Both the position numbers and the translations under genes were made by a program. From Penelope pileata (taxonomy: Eukaryota; Chordata; Aves; Galliformes; Cracidae), in NCBI GenBank assembly GCA_013396635.1, contig WBMW01005902.1, positions 186,001 through 250,000 of the forward strand: DNA of 64,000 bases. The letters run 5' to 3'. Below, piece after piece: positions 1 to 11,761 of this stretch (position 1 is the first letter of the stretch; the number at the start of each line of letters is the position of its first letter). Below the pieces are notes generated by a model, which saw only the letters and a list, made by a program, of their open reading frames with translations, had not been told where the DNA came from and ran no database searches.

Positions 1-256
1 GCTGAAGTGAAGACGTTCATATTCAAAGTCCTCTCGAACCTGCGGTGCCTGCGGGCTGACAGGTCCGAAGTGGTGTCCGAATCGTCATCGCTGTCACTGC
101 TGTCGCTGTCGCTCTCCCGCTCCCGAGGAGGTTTTTGGGTGGAGGAGCGTTTGCAGTCAGTTCGGCAGGACACCCTTAGCACCAAGGCCAGCAAGGTCAA
201 GACGAGTCCAACGCACACACCAGAGACAAAATACAGAGCGGCCCGCTCAGGGTTTT
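1..256 (-). CDS. EVA1A: EVA1A, transmembrane and cytoplasmic-tail exon (3' end outside window)
   Basis: Seen: read on the minus strand, a pyrimidine-rich acceptor (CCTTTGCCTTTCAG, AG at 258-257) opens an exon whose frame starts ENPERAALYFVSGVCVGL, continues through a hydrophobic membrane segment to RVSC, then a basic stretch, a Ser/Asp-rich acidic run (SDSDSSDSDDDSD), RRHRRFERTLN and NVFTSA at the window edge. Known: this order is diagnostic of the EVA1 family. The ENPERAALYFVSGVC core and the RRHRRFERTLN tail match vertebrate EVA1A better than EVA1B or EVA1C. EVA1A is an ER/lysosome-associated single-pass protein involved in autophagy and apoptosis. Inferred: about 109 codons from the start at 7779 fall in the window. 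The usual length is about 152, so roughly 40 residues, with the conserved Glu/Arg-rich C-terminus, lie beyond base 1. The phase (1 base carried over) matches the upstream exon exactly. No frameshift or stop is seen. Confidence 0.5.
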
Positions 257-301
257 CTGAAAGGCAAAGGAAACAGTGCTCAAGAACAACCCTTAAATCC
301 T

Positions 302-439
302 CCCATCCCTGGAGATGTTCTAGGCCAGGTTGGACGGGGCCCTGGGCAACCTGATGGTGGCAATCCTGCCATGGCAGGGGGCTTGGAACTGGATGGTCTT
401 GAAGGTCACTTCCAACCCAAGCTATTCTATGATTCTATA
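302..439 (+). mobile_element. CR1 LINE 3'-end fragment
   Basis: The sequence follows the CR1 3' region: CCCTGGAGATGTTCTAGGCC, GGGCCCTGGGCAACCTGAT, CATGGCAGGGGGCTTGGAAC, then AAGGTCACTTCCAACCCAAG, ending in the terminal repeat ATTCTATGATTCTATA. It is 5'-truncated, as most avian CR1 copies are. It lies in the intron less than 50 bases from the acceptor of the EVA1A membrane exon and in the opposite orientation to the gene. Confidence 0.5.
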
Positions 440-1489
440 ATTAAAAGAACAAAATGCACTATTTGCTCCTCTGTGCAAACACCAGCAATGGTCTCCAGAG
501 GAGCAGAGTTTCTAATGGTTCATCTTACTTCCAAGCACTCCTTCACCTCCTCTCCCCAGGGAAGCCAGGGAGGGGAATTTACATGGTGGATTTGCTGCCA
601 AGGCATTTACTCATACACAGAATTTGGGTTAGCTGCAGTTGTGTCTTGGAGTTATCTGGAAGGGGAAGGAGCAGCCCACAGAATTAAACGCTAATTCCAG
701 TCACTATGGGAGTGGGGTTGAGACCAGGGTGCTGCACACCCAGAAGCAACTAAGGGCATCTTTCTGTCACTTCCCATTATCATCGTACAAGAAATAAAGT
801 TGATTATAAAGCTTTAAATGCTCTCTGTGCTGTAGCCCAGCTGAAATGGCAAGCCTTGCAGCATGGAAAAACGGACATTATTTATTCATAAGTTTCATCC
901 GCTTATCTAAGTCTAGTGTGCTGGCTTTCTGCCTGGACCACCAAAAAGTATACCTGCGCTGCACAAGCATAGCTGGAGTTAGTGCACTAACAGGATGAAT
1001 CATGCATAGCTGCATTTCAGAGGTGAAACAACAAGACTCTAAAGGATCCACAATGCCTTTTCAACTAGGTTATCTTGTTTATTTACTACAGGGTTTTTTT
1101 GGTTCGTGGGACAGCTTAGAAGTGTAATTACGATAAATGTTGTTATTGCAATTCCCCTGGGCTAAACCATCTCAGTATATTCCTTGTTTGTAGATGCACA
1201 GAATGGGTGAAGATGAATCAGGCAGAAGTATCAAGGCCAGCTCCGCTCTGCTGTGTCTGTTGGAAATCCTGAGTTCAAGGATGGAGTCAGCTCCTCAGAT
1301 CCCCTGAACTCAGTGATGAAGTTGTAACAGTCCCCATCAGCTGAAAGTCTGCAACTGGATAAACTGCTCTGTCCCTGGAAAAGCTAAAAGGCTCAGCTCT
1401 GCCTTCACCTTCCCACATTGTGCTTTTAGAAACTGCCCTCTCCAAGAGATTTCCTTAAAAGAAAAGTTCATAGAACTGGAAAACAGTAA

Positions 1490-1555
1490 GAGTAGGGAGT
1501 TGGACCAGATGACCTCTGGAGGCCTCATCCAACCTAAATTATTCTCTGATTCTGT
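1490..1555 (+). mobile_element. CR1 LINE 3'-end remnant
   Basis: GAGTTGGACCAGATGACCTC, TGGAGG, CCAACCTAAATTATTCTCTG and ATTCTGT match the last bases of CR1 with several substitutions. Short, diverged and intronic. Confidence 0.5.
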
Positions 1556-2007
1556 CGCCAGAACCCAGACACTGACATGTGCATGGTTCAAGGCAATGCA
1601 AGGCTCAATGCCTCGCGATGCTCTTATAACAGTTATAGGAACAAGAAGCATTTGTGCTCTGCCCTTCTCTCCTACCAAAGGCATCTCAAAGGTAACTTCC
1701 ATGGTAAGCCATGGGAAAGTCATGATAGTCTGAAATACAGCTAATAAAATATGAGACTTGCTAGAGTGGTTCATGCAGATGGTATGAGGAAAAAATAGGC
1801 TGAAGACAGACTGCAAAAGAAGAAGGAGGAGAGAACTGCAAAGGATGCATTCAACAATTCAGAAGAGGAAAAAAATGCAGCAATAGTTGGAGAGGCAAGG
1901 GAGACCAAAGCCAGAGCAAAAAGGCTGAAGGTAAAAGAGAAGGTACCAGAAGGGTATGAGAACAAGCATGAAGGATGTGCTGATAACTCTTGTTGCAGTC
2001 TGACTGA

Positions 2008-2055
2008 ATGAAATCCTGGCCCCAGTGAAGTTAATGGCAACCCTAAATTCAAGGG
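2008..2055 (+). repeat. Possible ancient amniote interspersed repeat fragment
   Basis: GAAATCCTGGCCCCAGTGAA followed by GTTAATGGCAACCCTAAATT resembles a motif I know to recur in reptile and bird genomes (AAATCCTGGCCCCA..GAAGTCAATGG). I cannot assign the family with confidence. Confidence 0.5.
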
Positions 2056-4045
2056 GCAGAACTCGAATTAAAACTGCAGCCTTGTTTATGCAAAGCCATT
2101 GTCCCTTTTCTTCAGTGTGAACAGTAAACAAGTGGCCTTTATTCCTGAGACATGACAACCCCAGGAGAAATGTAATCATCCCTTTCCACCTCCATCTGCA
2201 TTACAGCTCAGGACAGTAATTGCAAAGCTTCCCTTGCAAGTAGGACTAAGGATGGCTCCAAGGACACACAGACTGGGAAGAACAAATGAGCAGGACTGAT
2301 CTGTTTGTCCTGGAAGACACTTGGTCCAGTCTGCTTCTGCTTTGTCTCTGGCTGACAGGATGCCAGGCACACTTTCCTGAGCACCACATTCCTGCACACA
2401 CATGGGCTTGATTTGGTTGCATTAGTTCCACTGCTCAGTCTTTTAAAGCAACTCGTAAAAAAAAATAGGTTTGAGCCTAAGACACAGACACATGGAGTTT
2501 CTCTTCTCCCATTTTTGCCCATGTCCTGCTTTTCATTTCTCTTCCTTCCTCCTTTTTCCACGCTACTGTATGCTTCTCATGAGCAAGATGCACCTCAATT
2601 GCTACTTAAGCAACAATTTTTCATCCCCTGCTCGTCCTTGTGTGTACAGCCCTTCATGCAGCGCGATGACTGTAATTGAATCTTTGGGCTCCACTGGCAT
2701 TTATGAGCTCCTACAGCTACCCTGTCAACATCTGAGACACTGTCTGGACTTCCTCACTGAGCTGTAACCCTATGTTCAACTGCAGTCTTGGCATTTATCA
2801 TGCGTACAATCCACTTGCACAGCAACATCTCTTTTTTCACAGCAGAAAGAGCAACTTAAGCTAAAAACCAGGAGCTCTGCTTTTTCTCAGCTGAAGCAGA
2901 CAAGTCAGCAATACCCTACACTTGGGGAGGCTGACAGCTGATCAGTTATTTTGACTGCACCCCCTCATTGCTGTTCTCCATGCAAAGAATAAAAAGGGAC
3001 ATCTTCTTCAGAAAATGGATGCTCAGCACCTTCCAAAACTCAAGAGAGGCTCACATTCATCATGCCCACAGCGACACACCCCAAAGCATTTATTATGCAT
3101 GAAAAACTCTTTAAAAGTGCACAGACATCAGTAACAGAAGTTAACAAAATTTTGATATGTATTCATGTGCATGTGTGTGTACCCTACTACCCCCTTTAGC
3201 ACATGGATTTTGACCAGTGTAGCTTTTTCTTCCACTGCTGCGGATGACAGCTCAGAGCTATGTTTTCCTCCTAAACGTTTAGTAGGACCCAGCTGCAGGC
3301 AATCTCTTTAGTTGGGGCTACCTCCCTCCTCCCTCCCCCCTGATATTTCTCTTTCTGGACTGAATGCATTGATGAAAATGTCACCAATTCAAGCCTGAAT
3401 TTAATCCATGCAGACAAAAGATATACGCTCTTTATAAACCCTTTATACTAAAGCCACCATTTTCTGTGCACTCTAACTGGCCAAAAATTAGAAACACATT
3501 TTATTTTGTTTTTCCAACCAAACCAGCAGCAATTATGGAGCCTGTTTCCTGAGGGCTAACAATCTGCTGGGAGCATCAGCCCAGACTGCCATTAATTCCC
3601 CAGGAAATGCCCCAGGCCAAGGTTGTTATTGCTATTATAATAAATTGTTTCAATAAATAAAAACCAATCTAGGCATTAACGCTGCTGGCTTCCTGTGATG
3701 GCTTCTTACACTCAGAAACCTCAGTGGGGAGGGAAATTCAGAGAGCTCCAGTAAAAGGCTCAGCATTAAGCATAGCCAGATGAACAGTAGGAGCAATATC
3801 TTCAAGGGAATTTACAGTTAGCCCTACAGGCTGCTGAAATCCCCTGGTAGACAGAGGAAGCTCTCCAGGAGCCCCTTACTAATAAGGCTCAGGCCAAGCA
3901 GTCTAAAAGTTGGAATGATCTCCCCCGGGTTGTATTTTGGAAGCCCCTTGTTAATAACTTGGCAGCATAGCTCTGCTTATGGACAAAGAATAAAACAGGG
4001 ACTTGTGGAGGTTTCCCTCTAACTACTTTAGCCTGAATGCAGCAA

Positions 4046-4150
4046 CACAGAATCACGGAATCATAGGGATTGGACGGGACCTCTGGAGATCATCAAGTTC
4101 AACCCTCCTGCTAAAAGCAGGTTCCCTACGGGAGGCTGTACAGGAAAACA
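4046..4150 (-). mobile_element. CR1 LINE 3'-end fragment, inverted
   Basis: CACAGAATCACGGAATCATA, then GGATTGGACGGGACCTCTGG, AGATCATCAAGTTCAACCCT and CCTGCTAAAAGCAGGTTCCC is the reverse complement of the CR1 3' end (terminal repeat plus the AGAGGTCCCTTCCAACCC region). Same orientation as EVA1A. Confidence 0.5.
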
Positions 4151-7100
4151 AAGCTAGAGCAAGCTCTCTGTCCAAAGGAAGACATTGGAAGTGCTCTGAT
4201 ACAATTTGGACATTTAATATTTATACAGGCACAAGGGACAGCTCTGGTCTTGCTGGTAGACTGCGACAGCAGAGGCAGTTCCAGCTGTCACTGAGAGCGG
4301 TGAAGTCTTCCCAAACACTCAGACATGTTTTGGATCAGGTCCATGACAAACAACAGGACTGAGATTTACAGGCAGGGATTGCACGTAATTAAAAACCTAC
4401 CTCTGGAACAAAAATCAGTTTTCAAACTAAGGGCATCCCTGTGCCTTTTACAGGACTGAACTTTGAATAAGACTCATTTGCCTGATCAGCTGATAAATTC
4501 ACTCCTCAGAGGCATCGATGGCTCCTTCTCTCTGTTTCTGAAGAAATGTTTTGAAGGTTCTGGAAGCTGGGATGAGACTAACACCTAACTGGCTGTGATA
4601 TTCCCAACCATGGTGATAGCTGCAAACAGATTTGACAGTAAAACCAGCGCTCCTGCAGAGAGGCTTTGCTTCCTGCTGTGCTGTGATTTTTCACTCCTTG
4701 GTTGTCAACAGGAATGTTCCCAACATTTATATGGCAACTTCAACCAAAAAGATGGCAGAACTGAGCCCAGAGGCTTTTGCTAATATTGGTACTTCTCTCT
4801 GTGTACTGTAAGATTTTGCACGTGCCAACTGTGCAAATAACAGAGCCTGCAGCTCTTCATCTGCAGCTTCCCAACCAAATGTGTCATTTTGTGCATTTTA
4901 GTGTTCTCCTTAAGATCTGAGATGCTCCACTGCCAGGAGGCAGGAAAAGTAGCAGAGTGGATGGCCTTTTCCAGCATGCACTTGACCTATTCAATACCAA
5001 GTGCCCACAATTTCCTTTTTCTGGAGGGGGTCTGAGGGTATACATCATCCTCTGTCCCAACAAAACAAAATCTCTGTGTATCTTCCTTGCCTGTTGATAG
5101 TTTACTTTTGCAAAGTCTTGCTTTGAGCCAATTCACCAGCACAGGCAAGCCCTGAATGCTGCAGTTTCAGTTTGCAGAGTGTACCTGAGGGACATTTTAG
5201 TGTTGTGAAACAGAGCGGTTCTTGCATTAGTGTTTCCCTTTGGTACAGAGGCTGTGGTCAGGAGTGGTAGAAGATGTGTGAAACAGAGCCAAAACCTCTC
5301 AGGCCACACGGGCCCTGCCTCTCCTGAATCACTATAGTGACTCCTCTATGGACATCAACAGTTGCTGTGGCTTAAGCTGCCTTCAAGGCTCCAAACTTGG
5401 GCAAAAATGAAAATTTCCAAGTATTCTGCTCCTTACAGTCTGCAACATGAAGAGGGGTGGCTTTGTAGTGCCTTAGTTTTACATCAATTACATTTGTGCC
5501 CTGTGACACATCTTTGAATTCATAACATAAAACCTCCCCGGACTAACATATAGCAAAATAAACCATGCCAAATCCATCCTCCTTGCTAAAAGTAAAAGGC
5601 TATATTGTGTGTAGCAAATAGAAATGGTTTAGGGTATCTGCTCCTTCAATCCATAGGGCAGCCATCAATTATTTTTGTGATAAATAACAAACTGAACATA
5701 CATACCATTGAGATTCAAATTCATCTAACAATCCTGGTTAAGTGCAATGGAGAACACGAGCAGCAAGCTGTGAACTCATCACTGGAAATCAAAGTGGTGA
5801 GCTCTGAGTTTTATCTGCTTGTCTGACGCCTAGTGAATCTGAACATATCACAAGGAGACCACGCTGTGAGAGGGCAAGCAAGTCCCACAGTAACATGACA
5901 GTTAAGGTTGTCATTATTTATTATTTGTGCTGGAGTAAAATCTAGAGGCTCCTGCCAAGACTGACACCTTGGGAAGGGGATGAATCGAGGCCTTGTGCCC
6001 CATGAAATGAATGCAGGGTCAAAGAGTTCTGCCACAGTATTATGGAAGCAAGTCCATGGGGCATAGTCAGCAGTCCTGAACCCTAGTACCAACTGCCCCC
6101 TACCATAAACCCTATAACCTTCTGCTAATCATTACTGTTCAGATGGGGAAAATAATGTTAACAGTATTTTATTTTATACAAGCATTGGGTATGCAGCATT
6201 TTTTTTTAATGTCAAAAATAGTAGATGTAGTTAAGAGAGGGGAGAAGTGTGATAGATAGAAAACATTTAATGTTTGCTTTTCCTCATCTTTCCTTAGAGA
6301 AGTCTATGCAAAAAGAATACATCCCACTCAGCCATATTTTGTGAGGAACATTCCTACTTGCACTCAGGCTGTCTGCTTCTTAAAGATGTCATGATCAGCC
6401 AATTCCCAATGCCATCCAATGCCAATTCCCAACATGTAGAAAAGCAGATCTTTGCTTTCACTATTCATGGTCCTTTTAGAAGGGTCCATCACTAAATGTG
6501 CAGAAAAGCTCTTTTTAAGCTACACAGTGATTCCAAAATGAAAAGCCCAAGTTAGTTATTTCAAATCCAAATACTTGTCCATAGCAGCATGATGGTATCT
6601 CAGCAAGAGCAGGGCACCAAGAATGCATTAGTGTTTAATGAATCAGTAAGGCTGAATGTCACAAGGACATGAATAACTGTTGCTCATGAATAAAGGAGTT
6701 TTAGTTACACAGATCCCAGCCTAACTGCATTAGGGTGGTATGAGCAGACTGGTTGCAGTACACAGAATTATTAATAGCATGTAGTAAAAGAGCAGCACAT
6801 TAGTATTACTAGCAAGGTGCATACAAATGCTTAATTAAAATGGAGAACACCCTGCAGTCTTATAGGAAAAAGTGACTGTAAACAGCATGTCGTATCTCAG
6901 AAGGCGAGTTCCAAAAAAAAACCAGGGTCTTCCTACAGAAAGCAGCAAAGATTACTCTGAAATATGTTGAGTTAGTGCATCTGATGCTACCCAGCCAGTG
7001 CTCCTCCCTTTTTGAGGATGGCTCCTCCAACTCTGTAGTCAATTCCTAATTTTGACAAGGAACCCCACAAGATGGAAAATATTTGCACTACACTGCCTGC

Positions 7101-7706
7101 CTCTACTAGATTTTTTGCTGTCAGTGGTATTGACCCCCAGCACCGAACAGAGCACACAGCCTCTGCTTCAAGAGCAACTTTTTAATGCAAATCTTAAAGG
7201 AATACTGTTCCTCTGCTACTTGAAAGATACATGTGGGTGAAGGATAAACTCTGATCCAAGGAAATTTTGCTCAAAACTACATTTAAATATCCAATTAAGC
7301 AGACTCTCAAGCTACTTCATCTTCACACTTTTTCTGAAGGTAAGCCAAATTCTCTTAAGCAGGGTAATGATCTGAGTGCTTCTTATTTTCCAAATTACAG
7401 GACAACAAGCTTGCCTTCCTAATGTGCCAGGCTTTGATCTTCAGGAAAATGGAGCATTAGGAGTAATACCACATGTAAGATTACATTGTATTTAACTTCA
7501 GATGAGAGCAAATCCAGGGGAAAGCAGAGCACAATAAACCCTGTTGTATGCTGTCTGCTACAGCTGCCCTGGTCAGGTCTTTCAAGGGAGAATTTGCTGA
7601 GAGTTCAAAGCAGCAGATTTAGCCCTAGGTGACCAAAACATAGGCTCACTGGAGGGTCTACAAAGAGCCTGTGAGAGCCCAGAGGGGTGGCAGCCACCAG
7701 GCCTAC

Positions 7707-7779
7707 CTGTGATGAAGGCGTACGCTGCTAGGATGTTGCTGAGCAGTGCCATCTCCGTGCTAACGCCCACGGGCTCCAT
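7707..7779 (-). CDS. EVA1A: EVA1A, start-codon exon (coding part)
   Basis: Seen: the minus-strand ATG at 7779-7777 lies in a good context (A at -3, G at +4) and opens MEPVGVSTEMALLSNILAAY, then AFIT, ending at the donor ACAG/GTAGGC (GT at 7706-7705). The leftover G joins AA of the next exon to make the Glu of ENPER. Known: mammalian EVA1A begins with about 13 variable residues before MALLSNILAAY, so this start gives a protein of normal shape with a short extracellular or lumenal N-terminus before the membrane span. A second in-frame ATG (the M of MALLS) is also in fair context. Inferred: this is the normal start. However, the frame stays open upstream to the acceptor at 7881-7882, so an earlier start on a longer transcript cannot be excluded. 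The gene runs toward base 1, and a 7.45-kb intron separates this exon from the next. Confidence 0.5.
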
Positions 7780-7880
7780 GCTGCTGGTGAACACTGGCGG
7801 TTGTGTCTCATCCACAGGAAGCAGAAAGGGGGTGTTGTCCAGAGGGTAGAAGGTGGCCGATCTCCCTTTCTTCTTCTCTG
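7780..7880 (-). other. EVA1A: 5' part of the EVA1A start exon: 5' UTR or in-frame N-terminal extension
   Basis: Seen: a strong minus-strand acceptor (CATTCCTTTTCTGTTTCAAAG, AG at 7882-7881) begins the exon. From there to the ATG at 7779 the EVA1A frame has no stop; it reads EKKKGRSATFYPLDN, then a Pro/Thr-rich stretch to TSS. The first codon needs one base from an upstream exon. Inferred: in the standard model this is 5' UTR, but 33 open codons leave room for a coding extension. The acceptor is of the NAGNAG type (AAGCAG), so transcripts may differ by three bases here. Confidence 0.5.
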
Positions 7881-8840
7881 CTTTGAAACAGAAAAGGAAT
7901 GAGGAACCAGGCACGTGCCCCAGCCCTGTTCTGCTCTACCCTCACAAGGGCTGCATCTGCGTTGAGAAATCTGGAGCCACTGAGCAGCAAGCTACCCAGA
8001 TTTGCTCTTCTTTTTGCAGCAACTAAACCTTTGCAATTAACTTCAGTTGAGTCCATGCCCCATCTGCATCCAGAGAGCATCTTCTCTCCTCAGTCTCCTG
8101 CTCTTTCATGTCACCACTTAGACACACCCACCTATGATACGGCAAATATATAATCAGGTTTCTTTTCTCTTATGTAAATCAAAGGATTCTTTATCAGCTA
8201 AGCCTGTTACAAGTCGGCACACTGGCTCGGAAAACACGGGCAGAGCTGGCAACCCTCCACCGGTGTCGCGTGGCAGTGACCCATCCACACCTGGCAAACA
8301 GATGCGCTTGCTTCCCAGCCTTCTCAGGGAAAGGCAGATCGGAGTTTATGACTTCCTTCAGAAGCCCACTCGCATTGTGTTTCACCCAGACACCATTTCC
8401 CCTTCAGAGAGGTGAGCGAACACGGGTTAATGATTTGATTTTATTTGTAGAAGACTGGAGCTGAGAAGGCAGCTAATTCCAGGAGGCTCAAAGAGACCCT
8501 TTCAGACCTTATCAGCTCACTGCTGAGTACTTCTTGCACCTTGATCTGCTGGCAGACACCCTCACTTGTCACAAAACACTAATTGTTTTAAACACACAAA
8601 AAAGTCAGTGCACAGGATCCAGCTCCATCATCCATGTGATTGCTTAAGGGTAGCTGTTACAGCTTTTCAGGCTTCTGTTCCTGGGTGTCTGATTCCAAGC
8701 AGCACACTGTAAAATCACAGACTTGCACCTGTCTTCCACTTATCTGCAGGTATTAAACTCAGGAAACTGTCAGGTCCATCTCCTACAATGCCACCCGTGC
8801 CATGCAAGCAAAGGCCACAGCGGAGATGATCCGTGCTCAC

Positions 8841-8953
8841 CTGGTCTGTCCCCATTCCCTGCAAACCCGGCAAAGTGAGATATCACGTTCAACCTCCCAC
8901 TGTGCATGCCGGGAAGCAGCACAGCCCAGAGACACGGTAACAGAAACTGTGGG
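8841..8953 (-). other. Low-confidence candidate exon, phase-compatible with its neighbours
   Basis: On the minus strand, a pyrimidine-biased acceptor (CTGTTCTCTTTGGCAG) and a strong donor (CCAG/GTGAGC, GT at 8840-8839) enclose 113 bases. One of the frames is open and reads PQFLLPCLWAVLLPGMHSGR, then LNVISHFAG and so on. Entry and exit phases fit exactly between the 11762-11972 exon (two leftover bases) and the 7880 exon (one base needed). The protein resembles nothing I know, and a short frame of this length is often open by chance. It may simply be intron sequence with splice-site look-alikes. Confidence 0.5.
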
Positions 8954-9107
8954 CTGCCAAAGAGAACAGGTAGTACTGGATGGAGAGGGACTGAGTGCTC
9001 AAACGTGTACTGCCAAGTCCTAATCTGCCTTGGAGGAGAAGCAGCAGGGATGGATGTCCGGATGTTGCTGTAAGGGATCAGCCCCAAGGAATGCGGGTGC
9101 AGATGTA

Positions 9108-9160
9108 TCTCTGCCACTGAAAAGCTGCATGGCCTTGGGAAAGCCACACTTTACAAGCCA
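9108..9160 (+). repeat. MIR-like SINE core relic
   Basis: CTCTGCCACTGAAAAGCTGC followed by ATGGCCTTGGGAAAGCCACA mirrors the MIR core (CTGCCACTTACTAGCTG, TGTGACCTTGGGCAAGTCAC). Old, diverged and without flanking A/B boxes. Confidence 0.5.
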
Positions 9161-10483
9161 CCAAGGTGTAAACCACTGGCCCTAAAGCAAGGTTTTCAAA
9201 CATAGGTGTCTGAGTGGCAGAGGCAAAAGAGAAAAACATCCCAAGAACCATTTGCTTTGCGAGAAGAGAGATCACTGCAACCAGCTGTACAATGGCAGCT
9301 CTAGGGCACAGAGGGGCAAAGAGACAGCTAGCAGGAAATTAACAGCAAAGCTTTGGAAAATATTTTAATTCAATATTCCCTCTAATCTTTCTTTTTATTC
9401 TCCTTGCCCAGCAAATCCATGTCTGTACAAGTGGTTGAATTTTTCTCCATCACTGCTCCCGCAAAGAAATCCACTGGAAGCAGGGTACATTCTTCATGTC
9501 TTCAAACTGAGCCACTGCCCTCCTGAAGATGTTCTGGATACTTCAAAGCATCTCAAGTAGCACTGCGTATCTAAACTGCAGCAAATGAATCCTGCTGCGA
9601 GTTGACAGATCTTAAGGAGTGATTCAGCTTTCCCCACAGCAGATACTTAAAGCTTGATGTACTTGCCCATACACAGACTTCTAAGACATCTCAGGGTCAG
9701 CAGGATGTTCACACAGATGGTAGATACGAGAAGGGATGTAGCGGAAACCCTCACCCTTTCAGTGTAGCTTCTGCTGGGTGAACATCACAGATCACCTCAA
9801 ATGACACATTTACATGAAAGAAACAGAATCTTGCCTTGGATGTCTACATACCGAGGTCTGGCTCTGAAATAGTTAATCTAAAATCTCTTTACAGTCAATG
9901 AGAAGAGCATTGCCAGTACACAATCTCATAACCATATTTCTCATCCTAAAGAGGACCAATGAGTTAGGTGGCTCCAGGATCCCGTTGGGACTGTAAGAGG
10001 TTTCTGTGATAAGAACTTGGGACAGGCTCTCTCACTTGTCCAGCTCTGGGTTAGTGACAACCTCCTTACCCCTTGCTGTTGACGCATTCATGGGATCTCA
10101 CTAGGACTGAGATTTAAATTATGCTTGCCTTGAGGGCTTCCCTGTGTGCATGTGCGAGATCAGCCAGGAAAGGCTCAGATGGAAACCACTTCTGCATGGG
10201 TTTGGACATCGCTTGGAAAAAAAGCTGTGCAAAATTGGTGCCTTTCAGGAGAGAGTAAGGCATAACTCCTCTTACGTGAGATGTAAGAAGAATCCTACTT
10301 TTTTCTTCCAACTTGTCCAAAGAACAGATGCAATCAAATGAGTTTTTAAATGACTACTCATCTGCATACACTATACTCCAGCAAAGCGCACCACAAAACC
10401 ACAGAACTAGTTTTGTCATCTGCAGGATTGTACAAGCACAGACAGGGAAGACAGAAAATGACTGGGGTTACGCAGGAGTGGAA

Positions 10484-10500
10484 AAACAAACAAACAAACA
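10484..10500 (+). repeat. (AAAC)n simple repeat
   Basis: About four AAAC units in a row, in intron-like DNA. Confidence 0.5.
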
Positions 10501-11761
10501 TAATTTCAAAAGGATCATGTGTTGCTATGCTACACAGTTCCCTGGTCTGCCATTTATTCCAGGTTCGTGCTAAAAGGCAATTCCTTTCTTCTTGCTAGCT
10601 TCCAAAACCTTGTCTGCCTTATCAGCCCACCTACCACTGACTTCCTCTTCACCATGTCCACGTTTTCCTAGCTGCTCTGACTCACTCAAGCTGTTTCCTT
10701 GTGACTTTACACCAAAGCTGAGCAAAACTATTTCAGCTAGCAGCAAATTTGCCCAACAACATAGGAAATCCAGGGAGATATAGGGCTGACTTTGGCAAAT
10801 AGTTTTAATAAAAGAAATAAAACGGGAAGGGAGATTACAGAGATGTCCAAATATTTCCTTTTGCTATTTTTGAAACAATATTTCAGATGTTAATTTCAAA
10901 ATGATATCTTTGTTTGAAAAGTACTTCATATTTTAAAAATGAATGAATAAACAACATGAAAACTAAATTAAAAGATGTCATTTGTAGAAACAAAATGTAT
11001 AGATGAATGAAAATGAGCTCAGCACTTTTTTCTTGTTTAAAAGAATCACCACAATTTTTTTTTCCGGACTGAACCCAAATTTTTTTCCTCAACAATTTTT
11101 CAGCAAAGTCCCCAAAATGGTAGATTTGATATTGCTGACATATTGCCTGCAGATGATTGGTTATCCAGGCTGTAGGTTAACTTTGCAAAGAGTGTAGACA
11201 GAGACAGGGTAGCTCTGTCCATAACCACCCTGGCACTGAATGTCTGGGAACACAGGGTGGGAATTTCAGGAGTAATGTCATCACAGTCTCCAGCGTGTTG
11301 GGAAACATAATGTAAAAACATTGCCTAACCCAGTAAGTGCTCACCTGCGCTTTTCCTTTATTCACAAACCATCCCTTCCTCCTACTCACCTATCCCTAGA
11401 TAGCAAAGGTCTGACTTCATTCATATCTCTTCACTTTGCATTTTTATGAAAATAGCACCGTATTTCAAAGCTCAGTTGAAAACTTCTCTGTCCCCTGTGA
11501 GGCAATCTCCTGCTGCTTTCGCCCCGGTTTTGATTTGGCACTGTATTAGATGGGTCTTCAAAGTATTTCTGTGATGACTTTTGACATGCATGGCCACAAG
11601 TGCTATTTCAAGAAATCCAGTGTGAGTTTCACAGTCCAGTTCAGTCAGTCAGTGTTCATGCTTCAAAACCTCTCCTTATGACCGTGACATAGATGGGTAC
11701 AAAAGAGAAACCTGGATAAGCTATATAGTCCCCGTAAGGGGAAATGGAAGGCAAGAGTTAC

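Larger units (their letters stand above)
257..7706 (-). other. EVA1A: EVA1A intron between the start exon and the membrane exon
   Basis: About 7.45 kb bounded by a consensus donor (GTAGGC at 7706) and acceptor (TTTCAG at 257). It holds CR1 fragments at 302-439, 1490-1555 and 4046-4150 and an old amniote repeat near 2008-2055. The open frames of 60-160 codons here show no domain, codon bias or splice context that I recognise. The rest appears to be unique AT-leaning sequence. Confidence 0.5.
7881..11761 (-). other. EVA1A: EVA1A upstream intron between the candidate exon and the start exon
   Basis: This 3.9-kb stretch contains a MIR-like relic at 9108-9160, a low-confidence candidate exon at 8841-8953, a short AAAC repeat at 10484-10500 and a very AT-rich segment at about 10790-11110. 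I recognise no protein domain in its other open frames. Its status as an intron depends on the 11762-11972 exon belonging to EVA1A. Confidence 0.5.

Noticed and set aside
1..256. Assignment as EVA1C or EVA1B rather than EVA1A
   Set aside because: EVA1C has a different juxtamembrane and acidic tail and EVA1B lacks the ENPERAALYFVSGVC core. The residues here fit EVA1A.
1337..1816. 159-codon minus-strand open frame
   Set aside because: It runs through a CR1 remnant and unique intron DNA, with no domain, splice context or codon bias. Judged a chance frame.
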